A stretch of DNA of 64,000 nucleotides from Janibacter sp. Soil728 (GTDB lineage: Bacteria > Actinomycetota > Actinomycetes > Actinomycetales > Dermatophilaceae): NCBI RefSeq assembly GCF_001428305.1, contig NZ_LMRZ01000004.1:572446-636445 (forward strand). Reading direction: 5' to 3'. Position 1 is the first letter of the stretch, and every line of letters starts with the position of its first letter. The notes beneath the pieces were generated by a model. It was not told the origin of the DNA and searched no databases. It worked only from the letters and a program-made list of their open reading frames with translations. Shown piece after piece: positions 1 to 8,295 of this stretch. Position numbers and translations under genes: made by a program.

Positions 1-1142
1 CGAAGCGCCGCGAGATCGGTCACGGAGCGCTTGCCGAGCGCGCGCTCCTGCCGGTGCTGCCCTCCCGCGAGGAGTTCCCGTACGCGATCCGTCAGGTCTC
101 CGAGGCCCTCGGGTCCAACGGCTCGACCTCGATGGGCTCCGTCTGCGCGTCCACGATGTCGCTGCTCAACGCCGGCGTGCCGCTGCGTGCCGCTGTTGCC
201 GGCATCGCCATGGGTCTGGTCTCCGACCAGGTCGACGGTGAGACCCGCTACGCCGCGATGACCGACATCCTCGGCGCCGAGGACGCGTTCGGCGACATGG
301 ACTTCAAGGTCGCCGGTACCCGCGAGTTCGTCACCGCCATCCAGCTCGACACCAAGCTCGACGGCATCCCCGCCTCGGTGCTCGGTGGCGCGCTGACCCA
401 GGCCCGCGACGCTCGTCTGCACATCCTCGACGTCATGAACGAGGCCATCGATGCTCCCGACGAGATGGCGCCCACCGCGCCGCGGATCATCACGGTCAAC
501 GTCCCCGTCGACAAGATCGGTGAGGTCATCGGCCCGAAGGGCAAGATGATCAAGCAGATCCAGGAGGACACCGGCGCCGACATCAGCATCGAGGACGACG
601 GCACCGTCTTCATCGGTGCGGTCGACGGCCCCTCCGCAGAGGCTGCGCGCAACGCGGTCAACGCCATCGCCAACCCGCAGATGCCCGAGATCGGTGAGCG
701 TTTCCTCGGCACCGTCGTCAAGACGACCACCTTCGGTGCGTTCGTCTCCCTGACGCCGGGCAAGGACGGCCTGCTGCACATCTCCGAGGTGCGCAAGCTC
801 GTCGGTGGCAAGCGGATCGACGCTGTCGAGGACATCCTCGGCGTCGGCCAGACCGTCCAGGTCGAGCTGAAGGAGATCGACCCGCGCGGCAAGCTGAGCC
901 TGGCCGCCGTCCTCAGCCCCGAGCAGGAGGCCGAGATGGCCTCCGGTGCGAAGGGTGACGACGAGGGTGGTCGTGGCGGTCGCCGTGAGGGCGGTCGCGA
1001 TGGTGGTCGTGACAGCGGCGGTCGTGAGGGTGGTGGCCGCGAGGGCGGTCGCCGTCGTCGTCGCCGCGATGACGACTCCTCGTCCAGCGACTCCTCGTCC
1101 GACGAGAGCGGCTCCTCCGAGTCCGACTCCCAGGACGACTGA
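1..1142 (+). CDS. pnp: Polyribonucleotide nucleotidyltransferase (PNPase), 3' part
   Basis: Phosphorolytic 3'-5' exoribonuclease and polymerase of RNA turnover. The gene enters from the left edge; the first readable residues ([15 protein letters not shown]) belong to the second RNase PH domain. This is followed by a KH domain ([11 protein letters not shown] near base 530) and an S1 domain ([15 protein letters not shown] near base 710). The tail from about base 940 is rich in Gly, Arg and Asp, then poly-Arg, then Ser/Asp, as in other actinobacterial PNPases. A strong hairpin follows directly. The N-terminal half lies outside the window. The family call is secure. Confidence 0.97.
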   Translation, partial: KRREIGHGALAERALLPVLPSREEFPYAIRQVSEALGSNGSTSMGSVCASTMSLLNAGVPLRAAVAGIAMGLVSDQVDGETRYAAMTDILGAEDAFGDMDFKVAGTREFVTAIQLDTKLDGIPASVLGGALTQARDARLHILDVMNEAIDAPDEMAPTAPRIITVNVPVDKIGEVIGPKGKMIKQIQEDTGADISIEDDGTVFIGAVDGPSAEAARNAVNAIANPQMPEIGERFLGTVVKTTTFGAFVSLTPGKDGLLHISEVRKLVGGKRIDAVEDILGVGQTVQVELKEIDPRGKLSLAAVLSPEQEAEMASGAKGDDEGGRGGRREGGRDGGRDSGGREGGGREGGRRRRRRDDDSSSSDSSSDESGSSESDSQDD

Positions 1143-1161
1143 CCCCTCAGGGTCCTTCGAC

Positions 1162-1195
1162 GGGGCCGGCTCTCCTTCACGGGAGGGCCGGCCCC
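1162..1195 (+). terminator. Intrinsic terminator after pnp
   Basis: Inverted repeat with arms at 1162-1175 and 1182-1195 (GGGGCCGGCTCTCC with its near-perfect complement, one G-U pair) and a 6-nt loop. It starts 20 nt after the pnp stop. There is no U-run, which is usual for high-GC actinobacteria. Confidence 0.8.
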
Positions 1196-1313
1196 TTCGT
1201 CATCCCCTGTGGATGCTCGGCGGGCGAGGTCGCCAGATCCTGCTTACGGTGGTCCGGCACCGTTGGGACGGTGCGGTGCACATGCCACGCCACACACACA
1301 GGGGGACATCTTC

Positions 1314-2921
1314 ATGAAGGCCGCGCGCATCCTCGTCGGGACCATCGCCGTCGTACTCGTCGTCGTCGGGGTCGCGGTCGCGATCCTGCTGGGACCGGAC
1401 GACACGTGGGGTGGTGAGCCGACGGCCCTGCCCGACGACGCGGCCCCGATCGTCGCGACGGCGCCCAGGCTGCTCAACGTCGCAGGACTCGATCTCGTGG
1501 TCAACGCCACGGCGGTGGAGGGGGAGGCCTTCGTCGGGGCGAGTCACCCCGTGCACGTGCAGGACTACCTGGGTGGGGTCACGCGCACCGAGATCACCGG
1601 GCTGTCGGCCGACGGCATCGGCGGCTCGCAGCAGCTGGCCGGGGAGCGGGACTACCCGGCAGTCCCTCCGTCGAGGCTCGACGTGTGGGACCAGCAGGCC
1701 CAGGGTCGTGAGGCGGCGATCGAGGTGCGGCTCACGCCGGACGCCGCCGTCCAGATCGCGGCGCTGCCGGCCACGGCGAAGGGAGCGACCCCCCAGGTCG
1801 GTGTCGGGTACAAGCTCCCCGGGGCCTTCGTCGCCGGTGTGGTGACGGCGCTCGTCGGTCTGCTGCTGCTGGTGGCAACGATGCTCGGGGGCCGTCGGGC
1901 CCGGCGCGCGGCCGTCGACCGAGCCGAGTCGGTATCGGTCGAGCAGCCGGCCACCCCAGCGGGCCTCTTCCGCAGCGCCACCCGACTCGCCCTCGTCGGC
2001 ACGGTGATGGTGCTCGTCGCAGGGTGCGCGGTCCCGCAGGAGGTCGACCACGGAGACTCCCCGGGGGTGGTGCCCCTCGATCAGACCGATGTCCAGACGA
2101 TGCTCGACGACTACGACGTGCGCAACAACGCCGCGATCAAGAAGTCGCGCACCGGTGACGGCAGCCTGTGGAAGAGCGCCGACACGGGTCCGATGCTCGC
2201 CCAGGACGAGCTGTCGGCGCGCTTCAACGCCTACGACAAGCCCAAGGGCGCGGCCACGTCCTTCACCCATGAGGGCGGAGAGGTCTACGCGTCCGTCCAG
2301 CGGGCCTACCCGCTGTGGACCGCGGTCGAGATAAAGCCCGCCAAGCCTGCCAAGAACGGCGTGGAGCTGCTCTACGTCTACGAGAAGGCGCACGCGGCCG
2401 GTGGGTGGAAGGCCAGCTCCTCCATCCCCTTCCCCGATGGTCTGCCGACGGCACTGGACGCCCAGGAGGCCACCCCGTCGTCGCAGGACCTGGATCGTGC
2501 CGAGGAGGTGGACACCATGCTCGAGACGTGGGCGGAGAAGGGCGCGGTCGACGGGCTGGTCGTCGACGACGGCATGGTGGACGCGCGCGCCGAGCTGCAC
2601 AAGAAGACGAAGGGCGTCGAGCGCATCGCCGACTCGGCCGAGTCGTGGGGTGGTACGCGCGGCAGCAACGACGCGCGTACCGCCACCCGGGCGGTCCGGG
2701 TGAAGGAGGGGCTCCTCGTGCTGAGCGAGATCCGCTGGACCAACAGCCAGTACCTCAAGGCCGACTGGACGTGGAACCCGTCGAAGCGGGAGCAGGCGGT
2801 CTACGGCAACCGGGCCAACGGCAATGTCTCGCACCGGCGCTGCTCGCTCGTCGCAGCGACCCTCGTGCCGGACACCGGGGATGCGCGGGTCCTCGGCTCG
2901 AGCACGGACTGGGTCCTCTAG
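1314..2921 (+). CDS. Membrane protein with an internal lipobox-like segment, unknown function
   Basis: 535 aa, not recognised as a named family. The ATG at 1314 is preferred over an in-frame ATG at 1209 because AGGGGG precedes it by about 10 nt. A TACGGT -10-like box lies at 1245-1250. The protein has a first membrane segment at about residues 5-27, an extracytoplasmic domain, a second segment at about 170-193 followed by an Arg-rich loop, and a third hydrophobic segment at about 223-238. The third ends in VAGC and is followed by a polar Asp-rich domain of about 300 residues. The last part looks exactly like a lipoprotein precursor fused in frame behind a two-helix membrane protein. The second domain contains GDGSLWKSADTGPMLA. 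Probable cell-surface protein. Confidence 0.6.
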   Translation: MKAARILVGTIAVVLVVVGVAVAILLGPDDTWGGEPTALPDDAAPIVATAPRLLNVAGLDLVVNATAVEGEAFVGASHPVHVQDYLGGVTRTEITGLSADGIGGSQQLAGERDYPAVPPSRLDVWDQQAQGREAAIEVRLTPDAAVQIAALPATAKGATPQVGVGYKLPGAFVAGVVTALVGLLLLVATMLGGRRARRAAVDRAESVSVEQPATPAGLFRSATRLALVGTVMVLVAGCAVPQEVDHGDSPGVVPLDQTDVQTMLDDYDVRNNAAIKKSRTGDGSLWKSADTGPMLAQDELSARFNAYDKPKGAATSFTHEGGEVYASVQRAYPLWTAVEIKPAKPAKNGVELLYVYEKAHAAGGWKASSSIPFPDGLPTALDAQEATPSSQDLDRAEEVDTMLETWAEKGAVDGLVVDDGMVDARAELHKKTKGVERIADSAESWGGTRGSNDARTATRAVRVKEGLLVLSEIRWTNSQYLKADWTWNPSKREQAVYGNRANGNVSHRRCSLVAATLVPDTGDARVLGSSTDWVL

Positions 2922-2952
2922 CTCCCGCCGACCCCGGCCTGCGTGACGACAT

Positions 2953-2992
2953 GGGCAACCCCCCGGTGCCGAGTGGCGCCGGGGGCTTGCCC
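2953..2992. terminator. Bidirectional terminator between convergent genes
   Basis: Arms 2953-2970 and 2975-2992 (GGGCAACCCCCCGGTGCC and near-complement) around a GAGT loop. It lies between the stops of the membrane protein gene (2921) and the PaaK-like gene (3010) and can serve both strands. Confidence 0.8.
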
Positions 2993-3009
2993 ACGAGGTG
3001 GTGGCTGGG

Positions 3010-4227
3010 TCAGTCCCACACCCGGGTGTCGAGGATCGGACCCTCGGCGGGCGTGAGCTGGTGGACCGCCACGACCTCTGCGCTGAAGCGCAGCCCCTCA
3101 CGGATCCGCTGGGTGACCTGCTGCACCTGGTCCTCGTGATCGGCGCCGGGAGCCAGGACGACCTCGCAGCGCAGGGTGTCCAGATGGTCGGTGCGACCGA
3201 TGACGAAGCGGTGGTCGACGACCGACGGGAGTCGGGACATGACCGACGCGGTCTGCGCCGGGTGGAGGAACATCCCCTTCACCTTCACCGCTGAACCCGT
3301 GCGGCCGAGTACTCCGCGCAGACGCAGGGAACCATCGGGCCCCAGCATCCACCCCGACAGGTCGCCGGTCCCGAAGCGGACCAAGGGGTAGTCGGGGCGC
3401 AGCACGGTGACGACGACCTCCCCTTCGCTCTCGTCCTCGACGGGTGCACCGGTGCCGATGTCGCACACCTGCACCAGCACCCCGTCGGCCAGGACCAGCC
3501 CGGCGCCATCTCCCACCTCGTAGGCGAGCAGACCGGTTTCTCCCGTGCCGTAGGCCATGCACACGGAGTCGACGCGAGCCGTGAGGGCCTCCCGCAGCGA
3601 GTCCGGGAGAGGTTCTGCCGTCACCATGGCGCGGTGGAGACGCCACGCCTGCGCCGGCAGCCCGAGCTCGTCGAAGCGATCGATGAGCGCCTTGAGATAG
3701 CTGGGTAGACCGCTGTACGTGCTCACTGCGAGGTCCGCGATCGCCCGAGCCTGCAGGTCCTGGTTGCCGATGCCTCCCGGGAGCACTGCTGCGCCGCTGG
3801 CGCGCAGCCCCTCCTCCATCATCGCGCCCGCGGGGGAGAGGTGGTACCCGAAGCAGTTGATGGCCGTGTCCCCTGGTCCGACACCGAGATGGCCGAAGAC
3901 CTGCCCCCAGCGCCAGTAGTCCGGGGACTCCAGCTGGGGTTCGTACAGCGGGCCGGGGGACTGGAAGACCCGCTGGACCGCAGCACCGGGAGCGAGCAGA
4001 CCGCCGAAGGGGGGAGCACTCGCCTGCTCGGCGACGAGGTCGTCCTTGGACAGCACGGGCAATGCGCTCAGGTCGGCCACCGAGCGGAGCGAGCCGGGGT
4101 CGATCCCGGCTCGCTCCAGCCGTGCGGCCAGGCCGGGGACCGTGGCGGCCCGGGTGATCAGGTCGTTGACGGCCTGATCCATCGCGTGGTGGGCGAGGTG
4201 CTCACCGAGCGCAACGTGGATGGACAT
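3010..4227 (-). CDS. Phenylacetate-CoA ligase-like (PaaK-type) adenylate-forming enzyme
   Basis: 405 aa, close to the roughly 430 aa of PaaK ligases, which activate aryl-acetic or related acids to CoA thioesters through an acyl-adenylate. Visible signatures are the acyl-binding/AMP motif AYGTGETGLLAYE (about residue 225), the RFGTGDLSGW segment and the C-terminal GSAVKVKGMFLHP typical of PaaK. The ATG at 4227 follows AGGAGCTGTC. It is the last gene of the seven-gene liv operon, 38 nt after livF. The context suggests it activates the imported substrate. The true acid is unknown, and PaaK-like proteins also act on other aromatic acids. Confidence 0.75.
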   Translation of the reverse strand: MSIHVALGEHLAHHAMDQAVNDLITRAATVPGLAARLERAGIDPGSLRSVADLSALPVLSKDDLVAEQASAPPFGGLLAPGAAVQRVFQSPGPLYEPQLESPDYWRWGQVFGHLGVGPGDTAINCFGYHLSPAGAMMEEGLRASGAAVLPGGIGNQDLQARAIADLAVSTYSGLPSYLKALIDRFDELGLPAQAWRLHRAMVTAEPLPDSLREALTARVDSVCMAYGTGETGLLAYEVGDGAGLVLADGVLVQVCDIGTGAPVEDESEGEVVVTVLRPDYPLVRFGTGDLSGWMLGPDGSLRLRGVLGRTGSAVKVKGMFLHPAQTASVMSRLPSVVDHRFVIGRTDHLDTLRCEVVLAPGADHEDQVQQVTQRIREGLRFSAEVVAVHQLTPAEGPILDTRVWD

Positions 4228-4265
4228 GACAGCTCCTCGTGGAGGTCCGGTGTGGGTGGGAAGAC

Positions 4266-5108
4266 TCAGAGCCAGCGCTTGCGGCGCTTGTAGTGCTTGA
4301 CGTCCCGATAGCTCTTGCGGCTGCCCTCTTCGCCGAGGCCGAGGTAGAACTCCTTGACGTCAGGGTTCTCGCTCAGCTCGGCTGCGGGTCCCTCGAGCAC
4401 GATCCGGCCCTGCTCCATGATGAAGCCGTGGTCGGCGATCTCGAGGGCTCGTCGGGCGTTCTGCTCGATGACCAGCACGGTCAGCCCCTGCTCGACGTTG
4501 AGCCGCTTGATGTATCCGAAGATCTCCTGGACGAGCAGGGGGGCGAGTCCGAGGGAGGGTTCATCGAGCATGAGCAGCTTGGGTCGGGCCATGAGGGCAC
4601 GACCGATGGCCAGCATCTGCTGCTCGCCACCCGAGAGGTATCCGGCGACCCGGGCCCGCATGTCGGCGAGCTTGGGGAAGAACTCGTAGACGAGCTCGAG
4701 GTCCTCCTTGCTGTCCTTGCGCGTGTAGGCGCCCGCCACCAGGTTGTCGGCGACGGTCAGGTGCGAGAAGACGTGACGACCCTCCATGCACAGGCTCATC
4801 CCACGTCGCACTCGCTCGGCAGCGTCCATCGAGGTGATGTCCTCGCCGGCGAAGGTCACCGAACCGTCGGTGACGGCACCGCGCTCGCTCGGCAGGAGGC
4901 CCGACACGGCCTTGAGAGTCGTGGACTTGCCCGCGCCGTTGGAGCCGAGGAGGGCCACGACCTGGCCCTCGGGCACGGACAGGGAGAGTCCGCGCAGCAC
5001 CAGGATGACGTCGTCGTAGATGACCTCGACATTGTTCAGGGTGAGCAGGCCCCCCGCGGGGGCGTCCGAGGACGCCCCCGCGAGCTGCTGTGCGGCGACC
5101 TGGTTCAC
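4266..5108 (-). CDS. livF: Branched-chain/aromatic substrate ABC transporter ATPase LivF
   Basis: 280 aa ATP-binding subunit of a Liv/HAAT-type importer, working with LivG under LivHM at the cytoplasmic membrane. Walker A is GSNGAGKSTT, the signature is LSGGEQQMLAIGRAL and Walker B is LLMLDEPSLGLAP. The C-terminus carries a basic extension (KHYKRRKRWL). The start is GTG at 5108, overlapping the binding-protein stop as GTGA, so translation is coupled. Sequence alone cannot say whether the transporter takes amino acids or organic acids; the flanking CoA ligases favour an acid. Confidence 0.85.
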   Translation of the reverse strand: MNQVAAQQLAGASSDAPAGGLLTLNNVEVIYDDVILVLRGLSLSVPEGQVVALLGSNGAGKSTTLKAVSGLLPSERGAVTDGSVTFAGEDITSMDAAERVRRGMSLCMEGRHVFSHLTVADNLVAGAYTRKDSKEDLELVYEFFPKLADMRARVAGYLSGGEQQMLAIGRALMARPKLLMLDEPSLGLAPLLVQEIFGYIKRLNVEQGLTVLVIEQNARRALEIADHGFIMEQGRIVLEGPAAELSENPDVKEFYLGLGEEGSRKSYRDVKHYKRRKRWL

Positions 5109-6301
5109 GGAGTCGCGCCTGCCTGGACCTCGACCATCTTGCCGCCCTTGGCCTGGTAGATGCCGGTGGCAGAGGAACCGCGGTGGCTCTCCGCGGTGAA
5201 CTCGACGGTGCCGTCACCGACGACGCCCCCGGTGTCCTGACCGCCCATGGTCTCCAGGGCCTTGCGGATGTTGGCGCCCGTCAGGTCGTCACCGTCCTTG
5301 AGGGTCTTCTCGATTCCACCGGCCATGATGTCCATGGCGTACCAGCCCTGGACCCACGAGGTGCCGACCTTCTTCTCGTCGATGCCCTTGGCCTTGATGT
5401 AGTCGGTGATGACCTTGTGGCCTTCCTTGTCGGCTGACATGGGGGCGAAGGGCTGGATGAGCAGGTGGCCCTCGGCGACCTTGGCGCCGGCCGAGTCGAT
5501 GAAGAGCTCGTTCGCGCACCAGTTGAGGCAGACGATCTTCATGTCCAGCTTCTGCGCCGCGATGTCCTTGGCGACCAGCGCGGCAGGGGAGGCGACGTTC
5601 TGGATGACGATGTACTTCGCGCCCTGCTTCTTGGCCTGGGCGAGGAGGCCCACGTAGTTCTGCTTGCCGCCCGGCATGGCGTAGGCCTCGTAGCCCAGGT
5701 CCAGCTTCTTCTCGCTGATCCACTTCTTGCCGTCCTCGACAGGGGCGGTGCCGAAGGGGCTGTCGTTGTGGAAGACGGCCACCTCGCCCTTGCCGCCGGC
5801 GTCCTCGGCGATCCAGTTGAGCGCCACGCGCATCTGGTCGGAGTAGGTGGGTGCCACGACGAAGTTGTACGGGGCCTCCTCCGGGTTCGTCAGGGGCTCG
5901 GCGAAGGAACCTGACATGAAGGGGAGCTCGTCATTGCCGACGCTGGCAGAGAGTGCCTCGGTGTCTCCCGTGCCCCAGCCCTGGATGGCCACGACCTCGT
6001 CGTTGAGGTACTGCTTGTAGAGGGACTCCGCCTTGGGGACCTCGTAGGCGTAGTCGTTGGACAATGCCTCGATCTGGCGTCCCTCGATGCCACCGTCGCT
6101 GTTGCGCCAGTCGATGTAGGCCTTCATGCCGTCGTTGTACGGGGCGCCCACGTCGCCGGTGGCGCCGGTGAGGTCGGCGATGATGCCGATCTTGATGGGC
6201 TGGTCCGATGCGGCGCCGTCAGAGCTGTTGCCGCCGCAGGCGGTCAGCAGCAAGCCGGAAGCAGCGGCCATGGCGGCCAGGGAGCGGGTTCGTGCAGACA
6301 T
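5105..6301 (-). CDS. ABC transporter substrate-binding lipoprotein (LivK-like)
   Basis: 398 aa periplasmic-binding-fold protein of the branched-chain amino acid type (Peripla_BP_6). The signal peptide ends in a lipobox (LLLTAC), so it should be lipid-anchored outside the membrane. The mature part starts KIGIIADLTGATGDVGAPY, typical of the family. The start at 6301 is chosen because AAGGAG lies just upstream; the reading frame stays open much further 5', but that stretch is antisense-frame shadow of livM. It sits in the operon 50 nt after livM and overlaps livF by 4 nt. Ligand unknown. Confidence 0.88.
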   Translation of the reverse strand: MSARTRSLAAMAAASGLLLTACGGNSSDGAASDQPIKIGIIADLTGATGDVGAPYNDGMKAYIDWRNSDGGIEGRQIEALSNDYAYEVPKAESLYKQYLNDEVVAIQGWGTGDTEALSASVGNDELPFMSGSFAEPLTNPEEAPYNFVVAPTYSDQMRVALNWIAEDAGGKGEVAVFHNDSPFGTAPVEDGKKWISEKKLDLGYEAYAMPGGKQNYVGLLAQAKKQGAKYIVIQNVASPAALVAKDIAAQKLDMKIVCLNWCANELFIDSAGAKVAEGHLLIQPFAPMSADKEGHKVITDYIKAKGIDEKKVGTSWVQGWYAMDIMAGGIEKTLKDGDDLTGANIRKALETMGGQDTGGVVGDGTVEFTAESHRGSSATGIYQAKGGKMVEVQAGATP

Positions 6302-6351
6302 CGTTGTCTCCTTCATGGGTGGGGCACAGATCGATGGGTGTGGCGGGGTGT

Positions 6352-7416
6352 TCAGTAGCGGAAGGGCCAGAATCTGATGTACTCCTTCATCCGTTGCCAG
6401 ATGCGGTCGAGACCACGTGGCTCGATGATGAGGAAGAGGATGATGACCAGACCGAAGGTCGCGTTGCGAACCGCGGGCAGCTGGTCGGTGAGGAAGGGAA
6501 GGGACGAGCTCATCGCATTGGCGACCTGGCGGATGACCTCGGGCAGCAGCGTCATGAAGATCGCGCCGTAGACGGCCCCGGCGATGCTCCCCAGGCCACC
6601 GACGATGATCATCGCGAGGTAGAGGATGGACACGTCGAGGGTGAACTTCTCCCACGAGACGACTTCGCTGTAGTGCGCCGTGAGGGCCCCGGCGAGACCG
6701 ACGAAACCGGACGAGATGGCGAACGCGGTGAGCTTCACCCGCGCCACGTTGACCCCGATCGCCTCGGCGGCGATGTCCTGGTCTCGCACCGCCATGAAGG
6801 AGCGGCCCAGCCCGGTGCGGAAGAGGTTGCGAGCCGAGATCACGGTCAGTGCGGCCAGGATGAGCAGGATCCAGTACCACTGCTGCTCGAAGACGGCGCG
6901 GGCGCCGACCTTGAAGCCGAAGACCTCGAATCGGTCGACGTTGACGTAGCCCTGGCCCTCGGTCAGCCACGACCACCGACGGATGACGAACTCGATGATC
7001 ATCTGGCTGGCGAGTGTGGCGATCGCCAGGTAGAGACCCTTCAGCCGCAGTCCCGGGAGCCCGAAGAAGGTTCCGACGGCAGCGGACAGCAGGACGGCCC
7101 CGATGATGGCCAGTGGCGTCGGTAGTCCGATGCGGTCGGCGAAGATCGCCGAGCTGTAGGCGCCGACGGCCATGAACCCGCCCTGGCCGAGGGAGATCTG
7201 GCCCGTGTACCCGACCAGGATGTTCAGGCCCACGGCCCCGATGACGGCGATGAGGATCAGGTTGACCTGCGAGAGCCAGTAGTTGTCGAGCACGAAGGGC
7301 AGGACGAGCAGCAGGACCGTGAGCAGGCCGAGGCGGAAGTACTCGGAGCGCGTGGCCCGCAGGCGCAGCTCGGAGACATAGGTGCGGTGGTGGATACCCG
7401 TGGCGGTGGCTGCCAT
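6352..7416 (-). CDS. livM: ABC transporter permease LivM
   Basis: 354 aa multispanning permease of the Liv family. It has the hallmark segment AVIGAVGLNILVGYTGQISLG near residue 40 and GGLGSIAGAVYGAIFM near residue 270. It pairs with LivH to form the membrane channel. The ATG at 7416 lies 6 nt after the livH stop. The only unusual point is the operon, where livH and livM are framed by acyl-CoA ligase genes. Confidence 0.88.
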   Translation of the reverse strand: MAATATGIHHRTYVSELRLRATRSEYFRLGLLTVLLLVLPFVLDNYWLSQVNLILIAVIGAVGLNILVGYTGQISLGQGGFMAVGAYSSAIFADRIGLPTPLAIIGAVLLSAAVGTFFGLPGLRLKGLYLAIATLASQMIIEFVIRRWSWLTEGQGYVNVDRFEVFGFKVGARAVFEQQWYWILLILAALTVISARNLFRTGLGRSFMAVRDQDIAAEAIGVNVARVKLTAFAISSGFVGLAGALTAHYSEVVSWEKFTLDVSILYLAMIIVGGLGSIAGAVYGAIFMTLLPEVIRQVANAMSSSLPFLTDQLPAVRNATFGLVIILFLIIEPRGLDRIWQRMKEYIRFWPFRY

Positions 7417-7422
7417 CGTCGG

Positions 7423-8295
7423 TCACACCCTCTCGATGCGGGTCTCGCCGAAGATCCCGTACGGACGTACGAGCAGGATCAGGACGAGAGCGATGTACGG
7501 GATGACGGTGGCCAGGCCCGGGTCCAGGTAGCCCCCGGTGAACTGCTGCAGGAGACCGATGACGAGCCCGCCGACGATGGTCCCGGGCACGGAGTCGAGG
7601 CCGCCGAGGATGACGACCGGGAAGACGAGCAGCCCGAAGGCGGCGATGTTCTGGTCGACCGCGGAGATGTCACCGACGAGCACGCCCGCGATCAGGGCGC
7701 TCACCGCAGCCAGGGCCCAGGCCAGGGCGAAGATCCTGCGGACCGAGATGCCCATCGTCATGGCCGCCTGCTGGTCGTCGGCGACGGCGCGCATGGCGAT
7801 GCCGTGACGTGAGCGGCGGAAGAAGATGGTGAAGGCGGTCAGGACGAAGGCCGCGATGACGATGGCCAGCAGCCTGTTGATCGGGACCGTGGCCCCGAGC
7901 AGGTCGATGGATCCGGTGGGCAGGATCTTCGGCTGGCTCTTGGGCGACGTGCCGTAGAAGGCCTGGACCAGTGCGTTGAGCAGCGCGGACAACCCGATCG
8001 TCACCATGATGATGCTGATGGGGTTCTCACCCACCATCGGCCGCAGGATGAAGCGTTCGACGACGACCCCGATGAGGATCGCGACGAGGACCCCGACGAG
8101 CGCGGCGGCGATGAGCGGGAGCTGGAGCACGACGAAGGCGGTGTAGAAGGTGTACGCGCCGACGAGAAGGAACTCTCCCTGCGCGAAGTTGATGACGCCG
8201 GTCGCCTTGTAGATCAGGACGAAGCCGAGGGCAGCGAGGGCGAGGATGGATCCATCCGCCAACCCGTAGATCAGCTGGTTGAGGAAGGTGCTCAT
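7423..8295 (-). CDS. livH: ABC transporter permease LivH
   Basis: 290 aa permease. The N-terminus (LINQ-like start then GLADGSILALAALGFVLIYKAT) and the FAQGEFLLVGAYTFY segment are standard for LivH; the C-terminus ends in LLVRPYGIFGETRIERV. It has about eight hydrophobic segments. The start ATG at 8295 overlaps the stop of the upstream acyl-CoA ligase by 4 nt, so ligase and permease are translationally coupled. Confidence 0.88.
   Translation of the reverse strand: MSTFLNQLIYGLADGSILALAALGFVLIYKATGVINFAQGEFLLVGAYTFYTAFVVLQLPLIAAALVGVLVAILIGVVVERFILRPMVGENPISIIMVTIGLSALLNALVQAFYGTSPKSQPKILPTGSIDLLGATVPINRLLAIVIAAFVLTAFTIFFRRSRHGIAMRAVADDQQAAMTMGISVRRIFALAWALAAVSALIAGVLVGDISAVDQNIAAFGLLVFPVVILGGLDSVPGTIVGGLVIGLLQQFTGGYLDPGLATVIPYIALVLILLVRPYGIFGETRIERV

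Noticed and set aside
6302-7426. 5' extension of the binding-protein frame across livM
   Set aside because: The lipoprotein signal and AAGGAG fix the start at 6301; upstream residues are an Arg/Pro-rich shadow of livM.
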